A stretch of DNA of 64,000 bases from contig JBAIAA010000784.1 in NCBI GenBank assembly GCA_037893245.1, positions 1,054,001 to 1,118,000 of the forward strand, given 5' to 3'. Shown here piece after piece: positions 32,301-42,680 of the stretch. The DNA is from Crossaster papposus. Its lineage: Eukaryota; Echinodermata; Asteroidea; Velatida; Solasteridae. Position 1 is the stretch's first letter. The number at the start of each line of letters is the position of its first letter. The notes under the pieces were generated by a model. The model ran no database searches. It saw only the letters and a program-made list of their open reading frames with translations, and was not told where the DNA came from. The position numbers and the translations under genes are program-made.

Positions 32301-34614
32301 TAATTATTATTATTATACCTCCAAATAGGCACTTGGGGAGACAATCCCATAGAGATGTACACAAACTTAAAACAGTCCTAACTTGTTTACCCTAACCCTT
32401 TTGTCTAAGATCTTCAAAATGTAGACCAAAATCTGTCGTTCTAGGACAAAAATAACTCCCAAATATCTTTTTTTAGGGTAGGTAGACACTTAGGGAGACA
32501 CTAAAATGTCTCCCTAAGTACCACTGTCTCCTTATTACCTAAAAACTTACGCTAATTTGTCTCCCCAAGTGCCTATTTGGAAGAATTACGCATTTCATTT
32601 GTATTCTTCCTAACCTGTCTGTTGTTAATTAATGCATTCTATGGTAATTTTCTCACCTGGTGCTCAAATAGGCAGCGTGTCACACCATCAGTGTACCGGA
32701 CGCAGTACTTTCCTGATAAGAAAGCCACAAATTCCACTAATTAAACTTTAAAGGGATTACATGCAATTGGGAGTGGAATGTTGAAAAGTATTTGTTGTTT
32801 ACAGATCATATATATTTTTGGTTCTGAAGGGGTGGGGGGGGGAGGAATCAAGTTTAGGAAAAATGGCATTGTTTATTTACATGTGGTACATGTCATGGGG
32901 GGATGTAAGAGGGTATACAGCTGTCTTAATTTATGTGTGACAAATGGGATTCTACATTATGGATTACATTTCTTACCTACGGAACCCCTAATGGGACATA
33001 TGACGAATAGTAATCACCGTGACAAAATAAATTTAGTTTTGTATTTCTTGCCCACGAAATCATTTCGTGCCCATAAAATCATTTCGTGCCCACAAAATCA
33101 TTTCCCGTGCGCTCGAAAAAAAAAATTTCATGAGCTCGAAATAATTTGTGCGCTCGAAATAATTTATTTTTTGTGCGCTTGAAATAATTTCCTGCGCTCG
33201 AAATCATTTTGTGCAATTGTTAGAAATCGGTTAAGTAAATATGTTTTACAGCACGGTCTTCACGCAAGGTTAACGTGAACCCACAAATTACGAGGGCATT
33301 CCATTTGTTTTCGTCATATGTCCTTTTAGAGGCTCCGCACTTACCTTTGGTGAAGGAGATTATTACGGCAGGATACCATGATGAATCTGGAGGCCACAGT
33401 GCGATTACGTTCTCCCCTTCATGATGCTGGTGATTTGTCAAGGTTCCATCAAGACGACTACTCCGTTTCATGTTTGTTATGGTAGTTCTGTCAGCCACAC
33501 CTAGACTAGCTAGCTGTAACAAGACAACAATACAACAACAATATACCATTAAACTGATAATACAAGTAAATATTAATAATTGTGGCTACTTATTTGTTTT
33601 ATTATTTAAGTGTCTAGTTACCCCACAAAACGATATTTGGGAGTTATTTTTGCTCGGAGAGGACAGATTTGGGTCTAAATAGCATAAATATGAAATTTCG
33701 TGGAAAAAGCTCCAGGTAAAAACGGGTTAGGTTACAATAAAGATTGTGCACGACTCTATGGGATTGTCTCCCAAAGTGCCCATTTGGAGGTATATTAATA
33801 ACTACAATTAACTATTTCTTGCTCGCACGGTGCTCAATAACTCATGCTTGCGTTGGCAAAATAAAGCAGTTAAATTTGGTTATAACTTATATATTATTCT
33901 GAAATTAGGCATATTCACTTCCCACATCATCCTATAGACTAGAGTGAGAGATCGAGGCCATGACTACAAATTACATTACAACGTAAATTAGCATGTCATA
34001 TGTCATAGAGTGAGCTACATTCATGCAAGCTTCCAAATACAATTGCTCTACTTAATTACCATCTATCCACGAATTTATTCCAGCTCCATGGTACACCTAG
34101 CTAGCTGCAAATGACCACGTCTTCGCATAAACTACAATATGACTCACTAAACTTAGGCCAAAACAACGTTATAATAGTTAAGACATGTCTGAACTAGTTT
34201 AGTTAGAGACATGTAATGTATGTATGACAACATGTATGTATTTACGTCGTTGTCACACGCGCCACTGGAGGGCGCTATGCCATTCAGGGTGATACTGTTT
34301 GCGTTTTATTTGACGGGGTAAAAAATGTGCATACTGCCACACGTCAGGTCTTATGCGTCAACCGAGGACTCCTCCCAAACGCTTTGATATTTAACCAACA
34401 GTCAAAAACGGCCACGAAAGTGCCATTTTTCACAATATTTCATACCGAGGACGCGCTCGGTTTGCAAGGTGTCCTCAGTATGTGAGTGTGTACTTACATA
34501 AAAGCCCTCCATTTGCGGTATTGACATGTACTGAATGGCTAGGCTTGCGTACAACGGTAATTTACTGTCAAAAACTCGAGTATTGCGTTGCCTCACCGTG
34601 TGGAATGTCGCCAT
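29306..34614 (-). CDS. Tudor / zinc-finger / tyrosine-recombinase-like / SANT-like protein (six-exon model)
   Basis: Proposed exons: 34614-34498, 33513-33345, 32712-32657, 31998-30090, 29790-29722, 29559-29306. All introns are GT-AG, all phases agree, and the sum is 858 codons with the stop (857 aa). A Tudor-like fold is read across exons 2-3 (residues about 72-112, GENVIALW...WYPA...GKYCVRYTDG). Zinc-finger-like motifs are C196, C199, H209, H214 and C277, C280, H292, C294. The recombinase core has R556 (RQGE), K601, R676 (TKLRKH; the usual His three before this Arg is Thr), H702 (MGH) and Y711, nine after the His as in phage-type integrases. An acidic linker precedes a SANT/Myb-like end (KRRPWTAEEK). 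Such multi-copy proteins in fishes and invertebrates are transposon-derived, possibly Crypton-like; host gene or mobile source is undecided. Exon 1 is least certain; M at 33471 is an alternative start. Confidence 0.78.
32281..32317. repeat. AAT/ATT microsatellite
   Basis: Short ATA/ATT triplet runs in the third intron of the recombinase-like gene, directly beside a MITE. Confidence 0.7.
32320..32581. mobile_element. 262-bp MITE, intact copy
   Basis: Perfect 24-bp inverted ends: TCCAAATAGGCACTTGG on the left edge and CCAAGTGCCTATTTGGA on the right. It lies in the intron between exons 3 and 4 of the - strand gene. Related partial copies are at 33617-33787 and 36231-36351. Confidence 0.8.
33050..33215. 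repeat. Degenerate short tandem repeat
   Basis: Loose repeats of about 18-20 bp: GTGCCCAYRAAATCATTT in the first half and GTGCGCTCGAAATAATTT in the second. They lie just inside the second intron, next to the splice donor side of the Tudor exon. Confidence 0.65.
33617..33787. mobile_element. Related MITE copy, partial
   Basis: In reverse orientation it matches the 32320-32581 element (CTCCCAAATATCG, AACCTAACCCG, GGGAGACAATCCCATAGAG), in the first intron of the same gene. Only one end is intact. Confidence 0.7.
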
Positions 34615-36230
34615 ATTAATTTAACCGCTCCAGCGATATCACGGCCAAGTTGTAGGTCGATGTCACATTCTACATCATATGGAAACATCAACCTTATCGA
34701 ATACAAACAAAGCAATTTAAAGTTGCGTTCAACACGGCGGAGGCACGACGTCGGAAAATTGCCTAACCCAAAACAGTTAAGCATTTTGCAGATCCAGGAA
34801 AACCTGTCACTGAGGTATAATCAAATTTCGAATTTCTTTGATGGCGAATCCTTGTGCTGAGTTTGCGCTTTCAATCGTGTTTTAAGCGTTTTTTATTTAA
34901 TTTAATTCTTCGCGTTTCGGAATCAAATTATTTCCTAGTTTCGAGTAGAAAAATGTTAGAAATGTTCAAAAAAATAAGCTGAAATTGTCTAACTAACCTG
35001 CGTTGTGGCGTTGTGTGTCGTTAAATAAGGGAATAATAATAATCGAACTAGGTCACGAAGGCGTCACGTTTTGGGAGTTACACACGCCTATCTGCTCAGG
35101 CTGTAGAGTTGCTCAGGACTGACTGAGGAAGATGCTCTAATGCTGGCCTTTTTATGTCCACGTTACCATGACACACACAAAATGAGAAACGCTTGAGCTA
35201 CTCAAATTCGGCTGTCTTCGCCTACACCGTGGTCCCATCTCTATGTCATTGTACTATAATACGATGGCTACACGACGGCATTGGGAGGGCTTCACGTAGT
35301 TGTGTTGCCTTCTTAAGAGAATCGGGTAGCTTCTTGTTTCCTTTGCATTATCTTCGTGAGGCGAAACATGAGCGATGGCCCCGACGATCACACGAAGTAA
35401 AGACGAAGATGACACGTACGATTTGACAAGATGCCCTCACTGACGATGGCCTTACGAAGGGCAAAATTGACACACGAATTCAACAAGAAAATAAACCTTC
35501 GCAAGGTCCTTCGCCAATTTGTTGGCATGCCAAAGATTTTTCCACCTTTTACGAAGTTGCTGCCGGAGCCTGAGAAACTCTACCGGTGGTCATACGATGG
35601 CTTAAGATGAAATCTCGAATGGCCGGATGTTTTTACGATCGGAACCGAATTTGAACATTTCCTTTATCGTATGGCCATCTGGTGTCAATTTCAGGACAGT
35701 GTAACGCGGGCATAAGCAAAATACAAGAAAAAACGAATTTAGTTAAGGAGACAACTGCCCTTTGACCGTTACTTTATTTAGCTGACCTAGCCTTGCTATG
35801 TAAACACCTAAGCAAAACACCAGATTTAACATGTAAATTAAGTACAATAAACACTGTGCTGAATCTAGAATGCACACATGCACACTTGTTCGTTTCTTAT
35901 TACAGCCAATTTAACCTCGTAAATCATATAAAACTGCTTAATATTTCTGTTACACATTAAGACAAACTTCAATTAACGATTATTGATACCTCCATGCCTC
36001 ATTGTTTCGAATTTTTCTAGTAATAGCAGGATTGCAAAAACAAAATTATATCTGACTTCTCAGACTCAACGATTGATGTCCGTTTTGCCTGGCGGAAAAC
36101 GTCCAGTCACTAGAGGGCGCTATAATCAATAACTGTGAACAACTAACACACCGTATTCTATCAGTTACACTAAGGTTTCAAATCCATGAAGGAGAAATGT
36201 TTTTTGTATTTCAACAGTCTAGATCGATAC
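34615..36230. other. Upstream flank of the recombinase-like gene, no gene seen
   Basis: The first part would hold the promoter of the - strand gene, but no TATA-type element is evident. Around 35150-35700 the sequence is more even in composition and rich in CGA/ACG words, with no supported frame. A GCACTAGAGGGCGCT-like word is at about 36108. Confidence 0.35.
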
Positions 36231-36351
36231 AGTAGGGTCCAAAATGCTTAAATACCAAATTTCGTGGAAAAGGTTCTGGGTAAAAACGGGTTAGGTTACA
36301 GTAAAGATTGGAAAATGTTGTGCACGTCTCTATGGAGATGTCTCCCAAAAG
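36231..36351. mobile_element. Related MITE copy, truncated
   Basis: Contains AAATTTCGTGGAAAA and AAAACGGGTTAGGTTACA, as at 33690-33735, and ends in ATGTCTCCCAAAAG. The same family as 32320-32581, without the far end. Confidence 0.65.
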
Positions 36352-36917
36352 TATCATTAAGCGTTGCTATAAAAGGTCACACGGTAGGCGTCCAAAGAAC
36401 TCGCGTGGCCACACGTGGGCATTTTACACTGGGTTTCTTCTGCTACAATTTGTGAGAGAATGATTTCTTACTAACTCAAGAAACATTCATGTTAGAATTG
36501 TTCTTCAAGAAACAAAATCAACGTGAAGAGGCGTTAAAACGAAATTTTTTTACGACCTTTTAATAACGAGAAGATATAGCAACGCCAAGATTCACCTACC
36601 TACATCCGATGGGTTCTAGCTCTACTCAGGCTGGCTTGAATGCAGTACTTGTTACAGCGGTCAAACAAACGCCACCCTGGACATAATTTCATTGCGAACC
36701 TCAAACAACGATTGAATCACGCTCACAGATGCGAAGCCCCAATTTGATTGAAAATGTTAAGTCGTCAGTATACTATTCGCAGTGCGATTTATCCTCATGC
36801 ATGAGGTCTTGCACTCAATTAAAAAGAAAACCAATTATTAAACTCAAAATTCAATTATATCTCGGTGGTGGTTAAATTAAGGTGTTCCGGGTTAGGCTTG
36901 AGTGATGCGGCATCGAC
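36352..36917. other. Intergenic region before the GPCR
   Basis: AT-rich; no gene, RNA or repeat recognised. Confidence 0.3.
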
Positions 36918-36919
36918 TC

Positions 36920-36927
36920 ATAAATAA
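36920..36927 (+). promoter_or_regulatory. TATA-like box
   Basis: ATAAATAA about 93 bp upstream of the GPCR ATG, at a plausible distance for a short 5' leader. A motif match only. Confidence 0.3.
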
Positions 36928-37019
36928 GACGGTTGTAGCTGAGGAGAGGTATACCCACTCAATGAAACACAATGATAATTCAGTCTGAAGCTCATGTGCG
37001 GACAACACACTGGTAGTTT

Positions 37020-38093
37020 ATGAAAACACATTGTCAGAACACGAGTGCCGGCAAAAACATGTCTTTTGACGAAGAAACTGTCACGGATTTTGACAACACT
37101 ACCAAAAATGGCCGGACACAAAACCCGCTTAGCCCTCAACTTGCTGCAATCTACTCAATCATCGCCTGCCTGGCTGTGCTTGGTAACGGCATGGTCATCA
37201 CCGTTATGCTGCTTAGACGACGAGTGTTCAGCTCCTTCACAAATCGTCTCATCCTGCATCAGTCTATCATTGACTGTGTTGCTGGCGTTGTGTTTTTCTT
37301 GAAGCATGTACCTTTGCAGATCATCACACTACCATTGTCAATGGAGGATAATATCTGTGACCAATTGCTCTGTCGGTTTATTGTGGCCGATGTTTTCGTA
37401 TGGTGTATGAATGTGACATCGACCTACAACCTGATCGTAATATCGCTGGAGCAGTTTATGGCGACTTGCCACCCAGTAAAGCATCGCAATACTTTGTCCT
37501 CAGCCAAGCTAAAATTTGCTGTTGGAATCACATGGGCTATCGGCTTTGCATACGGCTTCCATTTAACTGTGTTATTTGAAGCTAACGAAGGACGTTGTCA
37601 ACCTACGCACTTAGAAGCTGGTTTGCAGGTTGTTCAAGCTTCAGCGGTGATTTCTATTGAATATTTGGTGCCCATCAGCATTCTAATATATACATACAGC
37701 CGGATACTCATCACGCTCAACAAGAAATCGGCTAATCCAATGAACGGTCCTCGTAATGCGATGAATAAAGCCAAGACAAACGGTCTCGTAACGACAATGC
37801 TGATAGGCATAATGTTTGTACTTTGTTGGACACCAATAGAAGTGTTGTTCGTGTATCAAAACGTTTCAGGAGATTGGATCACACCGCTGTACTTACCCTT
37901 TATCAGCCTGGTGGCATGCAACATGCTCGTCAACCCGGTCATTTACTGCTTCACATACGCCAAATTTTGCTCCGGGCTGAGAAAACTAGTACTCAAGCGA
38001 TGCCGTAAGAATCGAGTGGAGGACGGGGACATCATTTCAATGTCAGCTGCTACCTCACGAATGAACACAAATGTAATGCACGTTGTTCAATAA
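37020..38093 (+). CDS. Rhodopsin-class (class A) G-protein-coupled receptor, single exon
   Basis: The 357 residues show seven membrane segments with class A marks: LGNG in TM1 (N56), D85 in TM2, a Cys pair likely joining C117 and C193, EQF at 144-146 in place of DRY at the end of TM3, W172 in TM4, P218 in TM5, CWTP at 269-272 in TM6 and NPVIY at 305-309 in TM7. The N-tail has glycosylation sites at N7, N13 and N26. The Arg of DRY is replaced by Gln, which may alter G-protein coupling or basal activity. It would act in the plasma membrane; the ligand is not evident, though the pattern resembles the expanded peptide/amine-receptor-like families of marine invertebrates. M14 is a second possible start. 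No intron is needed. Confidence 0.88.
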   Translation: MKTHCQNTSAGKNMSFDEETVTDFDNTTKNGRTQNPLSPQLAAIYSIIACLAVLGNGMVITVMLLRRRVFSSFTNRLILHQSIIDCVAGVVFFLKHVPLQIITLPLSMEDNICDQLLCRFIVADVFVWCMNVTSTYNLIVISLEQFMATCHPVKHRNTLSSAKLKFAVGITWAIGFAYGFHLTVLFEANEGRCQPTHLEAGLQVVQASAVISIEYLVPISILIYTYSRILITLNKKSANPMNGPRNAMNKAKTNGLVTTMLIGIMFVLCWTPIEVLFVYQNVSGDWITPLYLPFISLVACNMLVNPVIYCFTYAKFCSGLRKLVLKRCRKNRVEDGDIISMSAATSRMNTNVMHVVQ

Positions 38094-38097
38094 TAAA
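38092..38097 (+). terminator. Poly(A) signal AATAAA overlapping the GPCR stop
   Basis: AATAAA spans the tandem stop codons TAATAA at 38091. If used, the 3' UTR would be very short. Confidence 0.4.
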
Positions 38098-39157
38098 CAG
38101 AGTGTAGAGTTCACCAAGGACACTTTCCTTACAAGACGGCTTTCCAGAGTCGCACCCTAACCAACATGAACATGTATTTGGATTTTAGATTCTATTGAAA
38201 CCCCCGAGTCGTTTCAATCAATAACAACCGAATGATTAATGATTTTCTTATTAGTTAGTTTCAGCTCTACTCTGGCACTAAAACTGGCACTGACACTGGA
38301 AAGGACTGAAACTGCTCTTTGTGGCACTTCATGTATACATCGTGCCTCCGCTATACTGCATGTCGCTCTGGATAGCTGTGGATCTACAATGTTCGTTATA
38401 TATTTCACGACTTAGCTAGTCTAGTCGAATTTGAGTAAAATTGGCAGTAAATCACCAATCGAATAACGCAAGTTGAAAACCCACACAATTAAAACTCCCC
38501 GTAAAATGTACGGGAAATTACCTAGTAGCCGTGGGTGCCAACAAATTTCCGTAATTTGCACTGTCACCGTAAACGGATAGATGTTAGCAAAATAATGTTC
38601 TCTCTGAATAAAAAAAAGGCAGAGTTTTGAACTTAATATATTTATTATCAGGAAATGCAACAATTTGTCATTCTTTTGGTTCCTCATTTTATTCATGTTA
38701 ATCCCCTACTACCAAATTTATGGTGACCATAATTTATTTGGAAATTCGTTGATACCCATAGTTTCCGTGTATTTTGTTAACAGTGCATTTTGCAGAATTA
38801 TATCGTCATCGTGTTAAAATGTTGATGTTACTGACTGGTCGATATTCAGTAAAAGAATTTATAATAATAAGTGTTATTATCCATAATAGCTGGTATTATA
38901 CAAAACCTAAATAAATACCCGTCATCTGATTGGTGCATCGCTGATCACAAGCACAAGCAGGTTGTTAAACACCGCCAATCGTGGGCGGGGCATTGTCCGG
39001 CCGTCCTCCCTTCTTTGTTTGTACTCTGACGTTTTCTCGATGACCTCCACAGGATTTCTACACGATTTAGAATCGTGGACGTTTTGTCAATCGTGAACGT
39101 ACCCAATTCTTTTGTCTGACGGCCACGATTGGCGGTCAATACATAGGCCCAATTATT
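38098..39157. other. Intergenic region, small inverted repeat
   Basis: No gene. CGCCAATCGTGG (near 38973) and CCACGATTGGCG (near 39123) are a perfect 12-bp inverted pair, perhaps the edge of an old MITE. Confidence 0.35.
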
Positions 39158-39273
39158 CTCCCAATGCGTGGAGTGGCCGTACCGCAATATATTTTGTATT
39201 CAACCGTAAATAGAACTCCCAATGCGTGGAGTGGCCGTACCGCAATATATTTTGTATTCAACCGTAAATAGAA
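39158..39273. repeat. 58-bp tandem duplication (two copies)
   Basis: CTCCCAATGCGTGGAGTGG starts at 39158 and again at 39216. The two units look identical, so the duplication is recent. Confidence 0.88.
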
Positions 39274-39389
39274 CTCCCAGTTTTCAAAAAAATATATAAT
39301 TCATGCACACAAATAGGCTGGGAGGCAAGAATCGAAATCGTCCTAATTAAAATATACAGGGTTCAATGATTTGGGAAATTGTTTTTTCT

Positions 39390-39930
39390 TAAATTCTTCA
39401 GAATTGTTTTAGTTTTTTTTATGAAAGCCCCTGAAATCGCTATAGGTATTACTTTCTGGTCTAAGTGGATTTTTAGGGGTACAATTAAATTAAAACTTAT
39501 TTATTTCTTAATACAAAACTTATTTCGTCCCATCCGCACAAGGTCGGGGGAAATCAGCAGGGCTTCTTTCCCCCCACGAGTCAAAGATAATACTGTGACT
39601 TTTCCCACCACAGTGCGGCCAGAATCGCGTACTTTGAATTACGCTGTGAATAAGATACATCGTTTTGTGTGTGCCATGCGCAAGCTGTGCTTCGTGCCGT
39701 GATTCAATGCCTGCCATTCTGCCCGCAATGTGGTGGATGCACGGTACCCTAAACAAGTTGCAATATTCCCTTTAACTCGTGGGGAAAGGAGCCCTATTGG
39801 TTTCCCTCGACCTCGTGCGCACGGGACGAAATAATGTTTTACAGTTTGTTGTTACCCCCCAAAACCCCACTTAGACCAGAAAGTAAAACTTATCACGATT
39901 TCAAGGACTTTTTTCTTAATTTCAATTAGG
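39390..39930. mobile_element. Foldback element, arms about 195 bp
   Basis: Left arm 39390-39586 and right arm 39768-39930 are imperfect reverse complements. ACTTTCTGGTCTAAGTGG mirrors CCACTTAGACCAGAAAGT, and TTATTTCGTCCC mirrors GGGACGAAATAA. The loop of about 180 bp is non-coding. Confidence 0.75.
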
Positions 39931-39981
39931 AGTGTTTTCAAGTAAGCCGTATGTTCAGTCATCATCATTATGGATCACACC

Positions 39982-40070
39982 CTTCATTATGTGGATGGGC
40001 ACTGCACCCTGTCCAGAGAGGCCCACATGGATGACGAAATCGCAAATCGGATATACAAAACCAACTCAGG
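39982..40070 (+). pseudogene. LINE reverse-transcriptase fragment, upstream half
   Basis: The frame reads REAHMDDEIANRIYKTNSG, matching the region after the RT catalytic domain of many non-LTR retrotransposons (the pattern D.EI..RI.K). It breaks off inside AACTCAGG and resumes at 40882 after an inserted element. Confidence 0.65.
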
Positions 40071-40881
40071 CCACGATTTCATGAAACTCATCGTAACTTA
40101 CGATGTATCGCAGCGCTGCGATACGTCGTATCCCAGTCCAGGAGAACAGGTGACTTCGCCAAAGAAGCAAACGCGAGCCTTTTGCAAGATAACCGTGCGA
40201 CATAATTATGTACGATTGTCCCATGAATGTCGCACGACGTTCACTATTCACCAAATATGCGAAAAAAGTGCGCATGTTTGGCATGTGTCGCGAAATGTCC
40301 GCACAAATGTTGCCCGAGATTTCTGCAACATTGTTGTGTATGTGGACTGGCCATATAGTTCGGCAAATCTACACACGAAATTCGCACATATACGTTGTGA
40401 GAAACCGCATTGTCGCGACACATTCGAAGAAAAACGTCTCCAAATGTTGGGATTTCGCGTGCCCCGTGAAATCCCACCCTAAGCAAACAGTCATCGAATA
40501 TCTTCTTGGAAAGTTTACAAAACGTAAATCAAAATGGCAGACGTATAATGCAGTTAAAAACACAAACTTGCTGTGGACTTGTAGCTAATTTGAAATTTCC
40601 CAAACAATATTCAAGGTTTTTTATTTTGACTACGATGAATGTTCCATTTACAACTTCTCACATAATTGTTTCGGTATTTTAGCCTTTTTACTTCAGTTGT
40701 ATGGCGTAAAACCGGATATAAAACGATATAAAACGACTTACGACGTGATTTAAACTGTTTTCAAGAAAGTTGCGATGTTTTACGTTTGGCAAGTTTCGTA
40801 GATTGGATCGATTGACGAGTCGCGAGATGCGACGCGTTACACGTCGAGTTACGACGCGTCGCGGAGCTTTGTGAAATCGGG
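40071..40881. mobile_element. About 810-bp insertion splitting the LINE
   Basis: It interrupts one LINE frame: left edge CAGG/CCACGATTTCATG, right edge GTGAAATCGG/GTGAAGC. The short inverted ends share CGATTTCA. A 20-bp palindrome is at 40105-40124 and much of the body is rich in CGCA/TGCG words. The apparent 170-codon frame through its left part starts in LINE sequence and is an artefact of the junction. Confidence 0.65.
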
Positions 40882-41086
40882 TGAAGCATTCAGAAGATTT
40901 TGTGAGTGTATGTGGAATAGAAGCAGCATAAGCTTTAAAACAAAGCTGTGTGTCTATCAAGCTGTAGTCTTGACTTCTCTGTTGTATGGCTGTAAAACAA
41001 CAACAACTTCCTGGATAGAATTGGACTTATAGGCCATCAACGTACACACTATATACACCAACTCGAAAGGAGATATTGGCTTCCAT
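40882..41086 (+). pseudogene. LINE reverse-transcriptase fragment, downstream half
   Basis: The frame continues as EAFRRFCECMWNRSSISF and KTKLCVYQAVVLTSLLYGC, a pattern typical of the C-terminal RT region of many animal LINEs. It decays into stops after about 40 codons and is cut by the Harbinger element. Confidence 0.8.
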
Positions 41087-41102
41087 CTAAAGGCGCTGTC
41101 AC

Positions 41103-41417
41103 ACTGTTGCGTATGGCACCAGCGTATGATTTGCGTATTAAAATTAAATTATTTTGAATACGCACAACAAGCCCTTGAAAATACAGAATTATGCGTATAC
41201 TTACCGTATTGAACCTATTTGTAGCGTATGAGTAGCGTACGGCCAGCGTATAGCCTGCGTATAGCATGCGTATGACCAGCGAATGTCAGCAAATGTCAGC
41301 GTCTGCCAGCGTATGACAAGCGTATGTCAGCGTATAACCAGCGTATGAGCTGCGTATGGGCAGCGTACTATACGTATGGATAGCGTATTAGTAGCGTATG
41401 AGCAGCGTATTCACAGC
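41103..41417. repeat. Left subterminal GCGTAT motif cluster
   Basis: About 16 copies of GCGTAT, mostly as CAGCGTATG or TAGCGTATG, at irregular spacing of 9-30 bp. The motif starts within the terminal repeat. Probably sites for the element's own transposase or DNA-binding partner (inference). Confidence 0.8.
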
Positions 41418-41499
41418 ACATGCCCAACGTGCCGCCTATCACGTGACAAGTGGCTATAAGCGGCGGTATTTCCACATTGCAAGATTTCTTGATGCTGCC

Positions 41500-42320
41500 G
41501 AGAATGCCTGCGCTGACCTGGAAATAGCCTGGATGAGCTCACCCCTACCACCCCCCCCCCCCCCCATTCAGCCTCACGCAAGTGACCTCGGGACCCGGAC
41601 GGCGCCCTCCTTGAGTCCCTACAGAAGAGAGGTGCTGAGTCACGCACCATCCTCAAGGACCTTTCAAAAGCCCAGAAGCAGCCCAGAAGCAGCCCATCAC
41701 AGCCCGAACAGGCTTTGCCAACTACGTTAGAGACAGCCTGCTTACCATGTCCATGGCCAAGTACAAGAAGACAAGGTCCACCATCAACAGGTTGCTGTCT
41801 GACCTGATGGATAAGGACAGTGATGATGACATTCCAAGTGCCATGGGAGCTCCCCATCCAAGAAACCCAGCAAGCCCGCCACTCTCAAGCACCTCACCAA
41901 CTGGGGCCCAGTTCAGCACCCTCCTTTGGCTCGTACGGCTCCTCATCACCATCAACCTCCGAGCAGTATCAGCCAGCTCCCCACATGTGGAGAAACGTGC
42001 CTCCAGCATCATTAGTGTGAGGTTCACAATATATGGAGTACAATGAGCAGTACCACCAGCAACCCTTACAGAATCCACATCAGCAGATGCCTCCACATCC
42101 TTCTCTATACACATGATGCCTTCTCCTCAGCAACCTTCTCAGCAAACTCAGCAGCAGCAGCAGCAGCAACAGCACACCCCACCACCACCACAGTGTCTGT
42201 CGCCTTGGGTTCTGCTGCCCAGGTACTGAGGAACCAGCCCAGTCCAACCCAGCCTAGTTCAGGCACAGCCTTACAGACCAGCTTCCCGAACATTTCCGGT
42301 CTGTCCAACATCTAAGGACT
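41500..42320 (+). pseudogene. Harbinger ORF1-like (second protein), frameshifted
   Basis: Pieces in different frames appear to form one decayed frame: ESLQKRGAESRTILKDL, then NYVRDSLLTMSMAKYKKTR, then SFGSYGSSSPSTSEQYQ and a Gln-rich part with a CAG tract at 42148-42166. The likely role, nuclear import and DNA binding alongside the transposase, is inferred from the Harbinger two-gene layout; I do not see a clean Myb domain. A C tract at about 41550-41565 marks one slip. Confidence 0.55.
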
Positions 42321-42589
42321 TAATGGCTACCTGGATCCTCCTCTTGATCTCGGTTCTCAGGATGGGGAACTCCCAACACCAAAAGGAAAGAAGTCGTGAC
42401 TGTTGTGATAAAGTAGCGGGTTATACATCAAGTAGTGTAGTGTAGTTTTCAGTGTAGTCAAATTAAATTTCAATTAAAAAAGTATGATAAACACCCAATG
42501 TTTTTTCCACCCAAAAAATGTTCAATAATAACGACACATGATAATAATGGTACATAGTAATAACATTTAACAAAAAACAGTCTCTAGGA

Positions 42590-42680
42590 TGACACAACAA
42601 TGACTACATTAACAGTCACTACAACAGCAGTGTTGTCAGTCACTACAACAAGAGTCACCACAACAACAGTCACCACAGCC
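42590..42680. repeat. ACAACA-rich low-complexity tract
   Basis: Imperfect ACAACAGTCACT repeats between the two convergent Harbinger genes, at the transposase 3' end. Confidence 0.6.

Noticed and set aside
34588-34860. 90-codon + strand frame
   Set aside because: No similarity or domain, and it overlaps the candidate first exon of the - strand gene.
39970-40482. 170-codon open frame as a gene
   Set aside because: It starts in a LINE fragment and runs across the junction into an inserted non-coding element.
41411-41857. 148-codon - strand frame
   Set aside because: It is opposite the Harbinger ORF1-like frame and composed of its reverse complement.
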